A stretch of DNA of 64,000 nt from Paracoccaceae bacterium (lineage in GTDB: Bacteria > Pseudomonadota > Alphaproteobacteria > Rhodobacterales > Rhodobacteraceae), in contig JAHEAO010000010.1 of NCBI GenBank assembly GCA_024642725.1, forward strand, positions 1 to 64,000, in the 5' to 3' direction. This document shows, piece by piece, positions 1 to 9,676 of the stretch. How positions within the stretch are numbered: position 1 is the first letter of the stretch; every line of letters starts with the position of its first letter. Position numbers and translations under genes: made by a program. Under the pieces are notes generated by a model that was given only the letters and a program-made list of their open reading frames with translations, was not told the DNA's origin and did no database searches.

Positions 1-77
1 CCGGCGTAGATTGGGCTGATGTGGAGCATGGTTCGGGAGTCCTTTGATTGCCGGGCAAAGTTAGCTCCCGTGCCTGA

Positions 78-3000
78 TCAGTCCAGTTCTATCAGCAAGT
101 CCTTGGCGTCGATCTGCGCGCCCGGCGTGACGTGGACGGCCTTGACGGTGGCGTCGCGGTCGGCATGCAGCCCGGTTTCCATCTTCATCGCCTCGATGGT
201 CAGCAAGAGGTCGCCCTGCTTGACCTTCATCCCCGGCTTCGCGGCGACGGTCGCAACGACGCCCGGCATCGGCGCGCCGATATGGTTGGGATTGCCGGCT
301 TCAGCCTTGGGGCGCACCACGGCGGTGGATTTGACCCGGCGGTTGGGAACCCGGATCAGGCGCGGCTGGCCGTTGAGTTCGAAGAACACCTTGGCCTCGC
401 CTTCGGCATTGGTTTCGCCGATCGCCTGGCAACGGATTTCGAGCGTCTTTCCGGGGTCGATTTCTGCCGTGATCTCTTCGCTGGGCTCCATGCCGTAGAA
501 GAAAGTGCGCGTCGGCAGCGTGCGCACGGGGCCATAGGTGCGGTGGCGACCCATGTAATCGAGGAACACCTTGGGATACATCAGGTAGCCGTTCAGATCC
601 TCGTCGTCGACCTTGAAGCCTTCGAGCGTTTTCGACAGTTCGGCCCGCGTCGCTTCCAGATCGACCGGGGGCAGGGCCTTGCCGGGGCGTTCGGACAACG
701 GTTTGTCGCCCTTCAGGATCTTTTTCTGGATGGCCTTGGGCCAGCCGCCCGGAGGCTGGCCGAGATTGCCGTGCATCATGTCGATGACGCTGTCGGGAAA
801 TGAAACCTCGATATCCGGGTTTTCGACATCGGCACGGGTGAGGCCCTGACTGACCATCATCAGCGCCATGTCGCCGACGACCTTGGAGGTAGGCGTCACT
901 TTGACGATATCGCCGAACATCTGGTTGACGTCGTGATAGGTCTGGGCGACCTCGTGCCAGCGGTCTTCAAGGCCAAGGGACCGCGCCTGCGCCTTGAGGT
1001 TGGTGAACTGGCCACCGGGCATTTCGTGCAGGTAGACCTCGGACGAGGGGGCCTGCAACCCGGATTCAAAGGCGGCGTAATGGGCGCGGACCTGTTCCCA
1101 GTAGTTGGAGATCTCGCGGATCGCACCGATATCGAGCCCGGTGCTGCGATCGGTCTGCGAGAGGGCTTCGACAAGTGTGCCGAGCGTCGGCTGCGAGGTG
1201 TTGCCCGAGAGCGAGTCCATCGCCGCGTCGACAGCATCGACCCCTGCCTCGGACGCGGCAAGGATGGTGGCGCAGGCAATGCCGGCGGTGTCATGGGTGT
1301 GGAAGTGGATCGGCAGGCCGACCTCTTCTTTCAGTGCCTTGAAAAGCACGCGGGCGGCGGCGGGTTTCAGAAGGCCCGCCATGTCCTTGAGGCCGAGGAT
1401 ATGAGCCCCCGACGCCTCGAGTTCCTTGGCCATGCCGACGTAGTATTTCAGGTCATATTTCGACCGGGCCGGGTCCAGCATGTCGCCGGTGTAGCAGATC
1501 GACGCCTCGAGCACCTTGTCGGCCGCGATCACAGCATCCATCGCGACACGCATGTTTTCGGCCCAGTTCAGCGGGTCGAAGACGCGGAAGATATCCACCC
1601 CGGATTTCGCCGACTGGGCAACGAAACTTTGCACGACATTATCGGGGTAGTTGGTGTAGCCGACGCCGTTTGAGGCGCGCAGCAGCATCTGTGTCATCAC
1701 ATTGGGCATTGCTGCACGCAGGTCGCGCAGGCGCTGCCATGGGCATTCCTGCAAGAAGCGATAGGCGACATCGAACGTCGCGCCGCCCCAGCATTCGACC
1801 GAGAACAGTTCTGGCAGGTTGGCGGCATAGGCGGGGGCCACGCGGATCATGTCGATCGAGCGCATCCGGGTCGCCAGAAGCGACTGGTGACTGTCGCGCA
1901 TCGTGGTGTCGGTGATCAGCAGGCGGTCCTGCGCCTTCATCCAGTCGGCTACCCCCTTGGGGCCTTTCGCCTCAAGTATCTGGCGGCTGCCCTGCAGCGG
2001 GGGGGTTGAACGCAGTCTGGGTGCCTTGGGCAGTCGCGCCTCTGCCGGTGGCAGGGCGCGGCCTTCGGTTTCAGGATGACCGTTGATGGTGATGTCCGCG
2101 ATATAGGTCAGGATTTTCGTTGCCCGGTCGCGGCGCTTGCGGAATTGGAACAGTTCCGGCGTCTGGTCGATGAATTTGGTGTGGTATTCGTTGTTCAGGA
2201 AGGTCGGGTGCTTCAAGAGGTTTTCGACGAAGGCGATGTTGGTGCTGACGCCGCGAATCCGGAACTCGCGCAGGGCGCGGTCCATCCGGGCGATGGCGGC
2301 CTCTGGCGTGGGTGCCCAGGCGGTGACCTTTTCAAGAAGTGAATCGTAGTAGCGGGTGATGACGGCACCGGAATAGGCGGTGCCGCCGTCAAGCCGGATG
2401 CCCATGCCGGTGGCCCCCCGATAGGCTGTGATCCGGCCATAATCGGGGATGAAGTTGTTCTGCGGGTCTTCGGTGGTGATCCGGCACTGGATCGCGTGAC
2501 CGTTGAGCCGCACATCGTACTGGCTGGCGGTGCCGGTCGCTTCCATCAGGCTTTTGCCTTCGGCGATCTTGATTTGCGCCTGCACGATATCGATGCCGGT
2601 GACTTCCTCTGTCACCGTATGTTCGACCTGCACGCGGGGGTTTACCTCGATGAAGTAGAATTTGCCGGTTTCCATATCCATCAGGAATTCGATGGTGCCG
2701 GCGCATTCGTAGCCGACCTGTTCGGCGATGCGTTTGCCCAGATTGCAGATTTCCTCGCGCTGGGCAGGGGAGAGATAGGGCGCGGGGGCGCGTTCGACGA
2801 CCTTCTGGTTGCGCCGCTGCACCGAGCAGTCGCGTTCCCAGAGGTGATAGATATTGCCCATGCTGTCGCCGAGGATCTGGACCTCGACATGGCGGGCGCG
2901 CAGGATCATCTTTTCAAGGTAACCTTCGCCATTGCCAAAGGCTGCTTCCGCCTCGCGTCGGCCTTCCTTGACCTTTTCCACGAGTTCCTCGGGCTTCAGG

Positions 3001-3521
3001 ATTGGACGCATACCGCGCCCGCCGCCGCCCCATGAAGCCTTGAGCATCAGCGGATAGCCGACCTCTGCCGCCTGTTTCCTGATCTTGTCCATGTCATCGC
3101 CGAGCACTTCGGTCGCAGGGATGACGGGGACGCCGGCCTTGATCGCGACCTTACGGGCGCTGGCCTTGTCGCCAAGCGCGCGCATGGTAGCGGCTTTCGG
3201 GCCGATGAAGGTCAGCCCGTTGGCGGTGCAGGCATCGACGAAAGCGGGGTTTTCGGACAGAAGCCCGTAGCCCGGGTGGATCGCATCGGCGCCGCATTCG
3301 AGCGCAACGCGGATCATCTCGTCGATCGAGAGATAGGCCGCGACCGGGCCAAGGCCTTCGCCGATCTTGTAAGCCTCGTCCGCCTTGAAGCGGTGCAACG
3401 ACAGCTTGTCTTCCTCGGCGTAGACGGCGACGGTTCGTTTGCCCAGTTCGTTGGCCGCGCGCATGACGCGGATGGCAATCTCGCCGCGGTTGGCAATCAG
3501 GATCTTCTTGAACTCGGGCAT
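78..3521 (-). CDS. pyc: pyruvate carboxylase
   Basis: Full-length biotin carboxylase (MPEFKKILIANRGEIAIRVMRAANELGKRTVAVYAEEDK), carboxyltransferase and C-terminal biotinyl domain (EAMKMETGLHA). Start placed at the internal MPEFKK rather than the longer ORF start. Confidence 0.97.
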   Translation of the reverse strand: MPEFKKILIANRGEIAIRVMRAANELGKRTVAVYAEEDKLSLHRFKADEAYKIGEGLGPVAAYLSIDEMIRVALECGADAIHPGYGLLSENPAFVDACTANGLTFIGPKAATMRALGDKASARKVAIKAGVPVIPATEVLGDDMDKIRKQAAEVGYPLMLKASWGGGGRGMRPILKPEELVEKVKEGRREAEAAFGNGEGYLEKMILRARHVEVQILGDSMGNIYHLWERDCSVQRRNQKVVERAPAPYLSPAQREEICNLGKRIAEQVGYECAGTIEFLMDMETGKFYFIEVNPRVQVEHTVTEEVTGIDIVQAQIKIAEGKSLMEATGTASQYDVRLNGHAIQCRITTEDPQNNFIPDYGRITAYRGATGMGIRLDGGTAYSGAVITRYYDSLLEKVTAWAPTPEAAIARMDRALREFRIRGVSTNIAFVENLLKHPTFLNNEYHTKFIDQTPELFQFRKRRDRATKILTYIADITINGHPETEGRALPPAEARLPKAPRLRSTPPLQGSRQILEAKGPKGVADWMKAQDRLLITDTTMRDSHQSLLATRMRSIDMIRVAPAYAANLPELFSVECWGGATFDVAYRFLQECPWQRLRDLRAAMPNVMTQMLLRASNGVGYTNYPDNVVQSFVAQSAKSGVDIFRVFDPLNWAENMRVAMDAVIAADKVLEASICYTGDMLDPARSKYDLKYYVGMAKELEASGAHILGLKDMAGLLKPAAARVLFKALKEEVGLPIHFHTHDTAGIACATILAASEAGVDAVDAAMDSLSGNTSQPTLGTLVEALSQTDRSTGLDIGAIREISNYWEQVRAHYAAFESGLQAPSSEVYLHEMPGGQFTNLKAQARSLGLEDRWHEVAQTYHDVNQMFGDIVKVTPTSKVVGDMALMMVSQGLTRADVENPDIEVSFPDSVIDMMHGNLGQPPGGWPKAIQKKILKGDKPLSERPGKALPPVDLEATRAELSKTLEGFKVDDEDLNGYLMYPKVFLDYMGRHRTYGPVRTLPTRTFFYGMEPSEEITAEIDPGKTLEIRCQAIGETNAEGEAKVFFELNGQPRLIRVPNRRVKSTAVVRPKAEAGNPNHIGAPMPGVVATVAAKPGMKVKQGDLLLTIEAMKMETGLHADRDATVKAVHVTPGAQIDAKDLLIELD

Positions 3522-3656
3522 TCCGTCCTCCGCCGTTTGGGCCGAGCTTAGGTCAATGCTGCACTGCAGTAAACGTATTGAAACGACATGGCGAAAATCG
3601 GCGGCGACAGCGCCTTTGCACTGCAACCATATGCGCTCTGGGGGGATCTGAGCGGA

Positions 3657-4793
3657 TCAGATCAGCCGGTCGCGGGCCTCGTTTGGCCGGGTGATGCCCA
3701 GTTGCCCCATGTTGCAGAGCATATCTTCGGTCAGGATATGGACGGTGTGATCGCCGCCCTTTTCCCCCAGCGCGCCAAGGCCGTAATGAAACGCCTTGCC
3801 GAGCATCACGAAGTCAGCGCCGAGCGCTATCGCGCGCAGGATGTCGAGTCCGTTTTCGATCCCCGAGCAGTAGAGCAGCGGGTAATCCGGGCCGACGGCC
3901 TTGCGGACCGGCGCGACGCAATCGATGGCGGCGGGTCCGCCGTCGAACTGGCGGGCGGCGTGGTTCGACACCCAGACGGCATCGACGCCGGCCGCTTTGC
4001 AGGCCTTGGCATCCTCGGGGTTCAGCACGCCCTTGATGATGAACGGTCCGTTCCACAGGTCGCGCAGCCGTTTGACATAGTCCCAATCGGGCGGCACCCG
4101 CAGCAGGTAGCCGATATGAGCGGTCGAGGGCAGCGGCCCCTTGTGGGTCGAGTATTTGCCGATGAAGGGCATCTTGGGCATGCCGTGTTTCAGCGTGCCC
4201 ATGGCCCATGCCGGGCAGGTCGCGATATGGGCGAGCGTGCGCGGCGTGATCGCGGGCGGGTGAGTCAGCCCGCCGCGCGTCTGACGTTCGCGGCGGCTTT
4301 GGCTGGGAACATCGACGGTCAGCACAAGCGTGTGGAAGCCCGAGGTCCGGATGCGGTCGAGCATGTCCTGCAGGATCTCCGGCTGGCCCGGCGGATAGAG
4401 CTGAAACCAGCCGCGATTACCGATATCGTCCTTGAGGTCTTCGGGCGCGCGGGTTGCCATCGTCGACAGGCAGAACGGCATTTCTTTTCGCACCGCCAGC
4501 CGGGCCAGCATGCCTTCGGCCCCCGGCCACATGGCCCCCGACATGCCGACGGGCGAGATGCCGAAGGGCCGGGCGTAGGTCTGGCCGAGGAATGTGGTTG
4601 TCAGGTCGTGTTCAACCTCGCCTTTCAGCACCTGCGGGCGCAACAGGATACGGTCCAGCCCGGCGCGGTTGCGATGCATGCCCTGTTCGGTGCCGGTGGC
4701 GCTGTCGAGATATTCCCACATGAAATGCGGGATGCGACGGCGGGCGCGGGCGCGCAGGTCGGAGAGAGCGGGGTATCGGTTGTCGAGATCCAT
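3657..4793 (-). CDS. FMN-dependent alpha-hydroxy-acid oxidase / L-lactate dehydrogenase-like protein
   Basis: FMN-dependent dehydrogenase fold motifs: FGISPVGMSG, WFQLYPPGQPEI, FIIKGVLNPEDAKACKAAGVDAVWVSNHAARQFDGGPA. Confidence 0.88.
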   Translation of the reverse strand: MDLDNRYPALSDLRARARRRIPHFMWEYLDSATGTEQGMHRNRAGLDRILLRPQVLKGEVEHDLTTTFLGQTYARPFGISPVGMSGAMWPGAEGMLARLAVRKEMPFCLSTMATRAPEDLKDDIGNRGWFQLYPPGQPEILQDMLDRIRTSGFHTLVLTVDVPSQSRRERQTRGGLTHPPAITPRTLAHIATCPAWAMGTLKHGMPKMPFIGKYSTHKGPLPSTAHIGYLLRVPPDWDYVKRLRDLWNGPFIIKGVLNPEDAKACKAAGVDAVWVSNHAARQFDGGPAAIDCVAPVRKAVGPDYPLLYCSGIENGLDILRAIALGADFVMLGKAFHYGLGALGEKGGDHTVHILTEDMLCNMGQLGITRPNEARDRLI

Positions 4794-4894
4794 CAGGCAT
4801 TTCTACGGAGTTGCGCTGCAAAGGCAATATTGCTGTGAAGAACAGAGTGTGAACAAGTCTTTTACTTTTGCCGCCGCGCACGTATGTTCGGGCC

Positions 4895-7270
4895 ATGAGC
4901 AGTTACGATGAAACCGATGCCTTCGAGGCGGCGGCGCGGCCTTCGCTGTCGGCCATGGCAATGGCGGCGCGGGGTGCGCCCTATCTGGACGGGCTGAACC
5001 CGGCGCAGCGCGAGGCGGTCGAGGCGCTGGACGGGCCGGTTCTGATGCTCGCGGGGGCCGGCACCGGCAAGACCAAGGCGCTGACGACGCGGATCGCGCA
5101 TCTGCTGAACACCGGCCGCGCGCGGCCAAATGAGATCCTGGCGGTGACCTTCACCAACAAGGCGGCGCGCGAGATGAAAGGCCGGGTCGAGCGGCTGATG
5201 GGCCAGACGGTCGAAGGCATGCCGTGGCTCGGCACATTTCACGCGATCTGCGTGAAGCTCTTGCGTCGGCATGCTGAACTGGTCGGACTGAAGACGAATT
5301 TCACCATTCTCGATACCGACGATCAGGTGCGGCTGCTCAAGCAGCTGATCGTGGCTGCGAATATCGACGAAAAGCGCTGGCCCGCGCGGATGTTGGCGGG
5401 GCTGATCGACAACTGGAAGAACCGCGCCTGGACGCCCGACAAGGTGCCTGCAGGCGAGGCTGCGGCCTTCAACCAGCGCGGCGTGGGACTCTATGCCGAA
5501 TATCAGGCGCGGCTAATGGCGCTGAACGCGGTCGATTTCGGCGACCTTTTGCTGCATGTTGTGACGATCTTCCAGAAACACCAGGATATTCTCGCGCAGT
5601 ATCAGCGCTGGTTCCGCTTCATTCTGGTGGACGAATATCAGGATACCAACGTCGCCCAGTATCTGTGGCTGCGGCTTCTGGCGGGCGGGCACAAGAATAT
5701 CTGCTGCGTCGGCGATGACGACCAGTCGATCTATGGCTGGCGCGGCGCGGAAGTGGGCAACATCCTGCGGTTCGAAAAGGATTTTCCCGGCGCCAAGGTG
5801 GTGCGGCTGGAACAGAACTACCGATCCACGCCGCATATTCTGGCCGCCGCCTCGGGCGTGATCGCGGGCAATGAGGGGCGGCTGGGCAAGACGCTGTTCA
5901 CCGATCTGACCGAGGGTGAAAAGGTCCGGCTGATCGGCCACTGGGACGGCGAGGAAGAGGCGCGCTGGATCGGCGAAGAGGTCGAGGCGATGCAGGGCGG
6001 CACGCGCGGTCTGGACCCGATAGGGTTGGATTCCATGGCGATTCTGGTGCGTGCCAGCCACCAGATGCGCGCCTTCGAGGATCGGTTCCTGACCATCGGC
6101 CTGCCTTACCGCGTGATTGGCGGGCCTCGGTTCTATGAGCGGATGGAGATTCGCGACGCGATGGCCTATTTCCGGGTCGCGGTGTCGCCGGACGACGATC
6201 TGGGTTTTGAGCGCATCATCAACACCCCCAAACGCGGCGTCGGCGACAAGGCCTTGCAGGTGGTTCAGCGGGTGGCGCGGGGCAATGGCGTTTCGCTGCT
6301 TGAGGGCGCGCGGCTGGCGGTTGCCGCTGGGGAACTCTCTGGCAAGGCCAAGGGTGAAGTGGGTAAACTTGTGGACAGTTTTGATCGGTGGCACCGATTG
6401 ACCCTGAACCCGCAACAATCGCATATCGAATTGGCCGAGCAGATTCTGGAAGAGTCCGGCTACACCGACATGTGGCAGAACGACAAGACCCCGGAGGCAC
6501 CGGGGCGGTTGGAAAACCTCAAGGAACTGGTCAAGGCGCTGGAGCAATTCGACAATCTTCAAGGATTCCTCGAACATGTCGCGCTGATCATGGACAACGA
6601 GACCGACGAGGCCGAAGAGAAGGTTTCGATCATGACATTGCACGCCGCCAAGGGGTTGGAATTTCCCGCCGTGTTCTTGCCTGGTTGGGAAGATGGCCTG
6701 TTTCCGAGCCAGCGCAGCATGGATGAAAGCGGGCTCAAGGGGCTCGAGGAAGAACGTCGGCTGGCCTATGTCGGCATCACCCGCGCCGAGGAATTGTGCA
6801 CGATTTCCTTTGCCGCGAACCGGCGGGTCTACGGCCAGTGGCAATCGGCGCTGCCCAGCCGCTTTATCGACGAATTACCGGCCGAGCATGTCGAAGTGCT
6901 GACCCCGCCGGGCCTGTACGGCGGCGGCTATGGCGCGGCTGCGCCCAGCTTTGGCGGGGGCAACGACATCGAGGATCGGGCGGCCTCGGCCAATGTGTAT
7001 AACTCTCCGGGCTGGAAGCGTTTGCAGTCCCGCAGCCAGCAGCGCGGGATGAGCCAGCCGTCTGAAGCGCGCAATATGGTCATTGATATCAACGCGGTCA
7101 GTTCGTTCACTCAGGGCGACCGGATATTTCACCAGAAATTCGGCTATGGCTACGTGATGGGGATCGAAGGCGACAAGCTGGATATCGAGTTCGAAAAGGC
7201 CGGATCGAAAAAGGTCGTGGCCAAGTTTGTTGATCCGGCTGGGCGCGACGGGGACGATGTGCCGTTCTGA
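4895..7270 (+). CDS. uvrD: UvrD/PcrA-family ATP-dependent DNA helicase
   Basis: LNPAQREAVEALDGPVLMLAGAGTGKTKALTTRIAHLL (Walker A), VDEYQDTN, GDDDQSIYGWRGA, MTLHAAKGLEFPAVFLPGWEDGLFPSQRS. Confidence 0.96.
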   Translation: MSSYDETDAFEAAARPSLSAMAMAARGAPYLDGLNPAQREAVEALDGPVLMLAGAGTGKTKALTTRIAHLLNTGRARPNEILAVTFTNKAAREMKGRVERLMGQTVEGMPWLGTFHAICVKLLRRHAELVGLKTNFTILDTDDQVRLLKQLIVAANIDEKRWPARMLAGLIDNWKNRAWTPDKVPAGEAAAFNQRGVGLYAEYQARLMALNAVDFGDLLLHVVTIFQKHQDILAQYQRWFRFILVDEYQDTNVAQYLWLRLLAGGHKNICCVGDDDQSIYGWRGAEVGNILRFEKDFPGAKVVRLEQNYRSTPHILAAASGVIAGNEGRLGKTLFTDLTEGEKVRLIGHWDGEEEARWIGEEVEAMQGGTRGLDPIGLDSMAILVRASHQMRAFEDRFLTIGLPYRVIGGPRFYERMEIRDAMAYFRVAVSPDDDLGFERIINTPKRGVGDKALQVVQRVARGNGVSLLEGARLAVAAGELSGKAKGEVGKLVDSFDRWHRLTLNPQQSHIELAEQILEESGYTDMWQNDKTPEAPGRLENLKELVKALEQFDNLQGFLEHVALIMDNETDEAEEKVSIMTLHAAKGLEFPAVFLPGWEDGLFPSQRSMDESGLKGLEEERRLAYVGITRAEELCTISFAANRRVYGQWQSALPSRFIDELPAEHVEVLTPPGLYGGGYGAAAPSFGGGNDIEDRAASANVYNSPGWKRLQSRSQQRGMSQPSEARNMVIDINAVSSFTQGDRIFHQKFGYGYVMGIEGDKLDIEFEKAGSKKVVAKFVDPAGRDGDDVPF

Positions 7271-7272
7271 GG

Positions 7273-7302
7273 GCGGGGCCGGAAGGCCAGCCCCGCGCTT
7301 TT
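7273..7302 (+). terminator. Rho-independent terminator after uvrD
   Basis: gcggggccgg-aagg-ccagccccgc (10-bp stem with one mismatch) followed by gctttt. Confidence 0.65.
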
Positions 7303-7303
7303 G

Positions 7304-7648
7304 TCAGGCCTTTTTGACGTCGTCTCGGATGATTTCGACTTTGACCTTCGTGGCCCAAGCCGCCAGTGCGCCGATTACGGCAAGTACGGGTGCGGCAACA
7401 ACAAAGGCCCCGCCAGCAATTGCGCCGTAGGACAGCGGTATTTCCAGTGCGATATCGCCATCGGGTTCGATGACGCGGATCCGCTTGACATGACTTTCTG
7501 CGGCCAGTTCCTTGACCTTCTTCACCAGATTTTCGCCGGTGACCTCAATTTCCTGAATCCAAGTGCGCCCGTCTTCGGCCTTTTCCGCCGATGCCGGGAC
7601 CGGTGTCGGTGCTTCTGCCTTCGATTTGGTTGATTTCGCTTTAGCCAT
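7304..7648 (-). CDS. DUF4342 domain-containing protein
   Basis: IQEIEVTGENLVKKVKELAAESHVKRIRVIEPDGDIALEIPLSYG...AAWATKVKVEIIRD resembles the DUF4342 pattern. Confidence 0.7.
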   Translation of the reverse strand: MAKAKSTKSKAEAPTPVPASAEKAEDGRTWIQEIEVTGENLVKKVKELAAESHVKRIRVIEPDGDIALEIPLSYGAIAGGAFVVAAPVLAVIGALAAWATKVKVEIIRDDVKKA

Positions 7649-7800
7649 GGTAGCCCCCACTAACGTTACAAGATTGAATATGGTCCTGTTCGGCGATGTC
7701 TGCCTTGCGGCATGTCAATCTTAGATGGGAATTGGAATCGCATTTGCCAGAGGGCGGGTCGCGTGTCAGGTTGGCACAGGATATGCTGGGAGGGCGAAAA

Positions 7801-8550
7801 ATGAACAAACGTTCAGATATTGCGGTGGATGAAGCGGCGCTGCGGGTGGATCTGGCGGCGGCGTTTCGGCTGGCGGTGCATTTCAACTGGCACGAATCCG
7901 TCGGTAACCATTTCAGCGTTGCGGTGTCGCCGGACGGGTCGAAGTTCCTCATGAACCCGAAATGGCGGCATTTCTCGACCATTCGGGCCAGCGATCTTTT
8001 GCTGCTGGATGCCAATGACGACAGCGTCATGAATGGGCCGGATGCGCCCGATCCCAGTGCATGGTGCATTCACGGCACCATCCACCGGACGCAGCCCAAT
8101 GCGCGGGTGCTGTTGCATTGCCATCCGAGATATTCGACTGCACTGGCGACGCTGAAAGATCCCACGATGCTGCCGATTGACCAGAATACGGCGCGGTTTT
8201 ACGGCAAGGTGGCCATTGATCTGGGGTTCGGCGGGATTGCCGACAATGCCGAGGAGGGGCTGCGGATCGCGCGGTCCTTGGGCAACCATTCGGTGATGCT
8301 GATGGGCAATCACGGCGTCACGACGACGGCCGGCACCGTGGCGGAAGCGTTTGAGAGCCTCTATTTCTTTGAACGGGCGGCGGAAACCCAGATGCTGGCC
8401 TATGCCAGCGGGCAGCCGCTGAACGTGATGTCGGATGAGATCGCGGAACGCACCGCCGAGGACTGGGTGGCCTATAACGACAGCGCTTTCGCGCATTTCG
8501 AGGCGCTGAAGGCGATGCTGGACCGGACCGATCCGTCCTACCGCGACTAA
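7801..8550 (+). CDS. class II aldolase/adducin family protein
   Basis: Aldolase II signatures: NWHESVGNHFSVAVSPDG, IHGTIHRTQPNARVLLHCHPRYSTALATL, MLMGNHGVTTTAGTVAEAFESLYFFERAAETQ. Confidence 0.88.
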   Translation: MNKRSDIAVDEAALRVDLAAAFRLAVHFNWHESVGNHFSVAVSPDGSKFLMNPKWRHFSTIRASDLLLLDANDDSVMNGPDAPDPSAWCIHGTIHRTQPNARVLLHCHPRYSTALATLKDPTMLPIDQNTARFYGKVAIDLGFGGIADNAEEGLRIARSLGNHSVMLMGNHGVTTTAGTVAEAFESLYFFERAAETQMLAYASGQPLNVMSDEIAERTAEDWVAYNDSAFAHFEALKAMLDRTDPSYRD

Positions 8551-9149
8551 TGCGGCATCAGGATTGGATAGAGCGAGGCCAGCAGCAACGCCGCCGCGGT
8601 GAAATTGAAGGCGCGCAGTTTCCAAGGCACGTTCAACAGTCGGCGCAGCTGTGTGCCGAGCATGACCCAACAACTGATCGACGGAATGTTCACCAGTCCG
8701 AACACCACCGCGACCAAGAAAACACCGATCAGCCCGCTGCCTTCGGGCCGGTAGGCGCCGATTGCGGACAGCGCCATAGCCCAGGCCTTTGGGTTGACCC
8801 ATTGAAAGAGTGAGGCCTGCAGGAACGTCAGTGGCGTGCCAGTTTCGTCCTGCGCTGCGGCTGGCGGCGCGGCATTGGCGATTTTCCATGCCAGATAGGC
8901 GAGAAAGAGCACGCTTGCGATTTTCAGGATCGTGTGGGTCAGCGGCCAGAGCTCGAAGACCTGGATCAGACCGGCACCGATCAGAACGATCATCACCGTG
9001 AAACCGATGCCGACGCCCAGCATATGCGGGATCGTGCGGGTCCAGCCGAAATTGGCTCCCGAGGTCATCAGCATCAGGTTGTTCGGCCCCGGGGTGATCG
9101 AGGTCACGAAGGCGAAGGCGACGAGGGCGGGGAGGAGTTGCATGGTCAT
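8547..9149 (-). CDS. LysE family translocator
   Basis: VTSITPGPNNLMLMTSGANFGWTRTIPHMLGVGIGF and the typical hydrophobic profile of LysE/RhtB exporters. Confidence 0.9.
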   Translation of the reverse strand: MTMQLLPALVAFAFVTSITPGPNNLMLMTSGANFGWTRTIPHMLGVGIGFTVMIVLIGAGLIQVFELWPLTHTILKIASVLFLAYLAWKIANAAPPAAAQDETGTPLTFLQASLFQWVNPKAWAMALSAIGAYRPEGSGLIGVFLVAVVFGLVNIPSISCWVMLGTQLRRLLNVPWKLRAFNFTAAALLLASLYPILMPH

Positions 9150-9223
9150 GGTGTGCAATTTTAAGCCGGATATGGCGCAATGAAATTGACTTTGATTGGA
9201 GATCAAGAGATTTTGCGCAACGA

Positions 9224-9676
9224 ATGAGCGGAATCGATCATATCTCCAGACGAATATTGCAGGTGCTGGCCCGCGAGGGCCGGATCAGCAATATCGAACT
9301 GGCAGACCGGGTCGGCCTGTCGCCATCGGCCTGCCTGCGACGGGTGCAGGAGTTGGAGCGGTCCGGCGTGATTGCGGGCTACAGGGCGGTTCTGAACCCT
9401 GCCGCTCTGGGCGTCGGATTTGTGGCCTATGTGACAGTCGGCCTGTCGGAACATTCCAAACACGCGCAGGACAAGTTCGAAAAGTCCATTTCCCGATCGC
9501 CTGAAGTGCGTGAATGCCACAACATCACGGGCAGCGTTGAATACCTGTTGCGGGTCGAAGCCCGCGACTTGGCCGATTTCAAGCATTTCCATACGGAAGT
9601 CCTTGGCGCGCTGCCGCAGGTCAAGAGCATCACATCCTATGTCGTGATGGGATCTCCGAAGGATGAACGCGGCTAA
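9224..9676 (+). CDS. Lrp/AsnC family transcriptional regulator
   Basis: HTH IDHISRRILQVLAREGRISNIELADRVGLSPSACLRRVQELERSGVI plus an AsnC ligand domain. Divergent from lysE. Confidence 0.93.
   Translation: MSGIDHISRRILQVLAREGRISNIELADRVGLSPSACLRRVQELERSGVIAGYRAVLNPAALGVGFVAYVTVGLSEHSKHAQDKFEKSISRSPEVRECHNITGSVEYLLRVEARDLADFKHFHTEVLGALPQVKSITSYVVMGSPKDERG

Noticed and set aside
19-2342. Numerous long plus-strand ORFs antisense to pyc (e.g. 132..803, 933..1673)
   Set aside because: Typical high-GC antisense open frames with Arg/Gly/Ala-rich, non-domain-like translations; the minus strand encodes an unambiguous pyruvate carboxylase.
7771-7787. Sigma-54-like sequence TTGGCACAGGATATGCT upstream of the aldolase gene
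   Set aside because: Matches GG-N10-GC spacing, but the predicted TSS would be at the ATG (7801) and downstream of the SD; probably coincidental.
9150-9223. Repeated gcgcaa elements in the lysE/lrp divergent spacer
   Set aside because: Consistent with an ordinary Lrp-type autoregulatory region; motif too short to claim.
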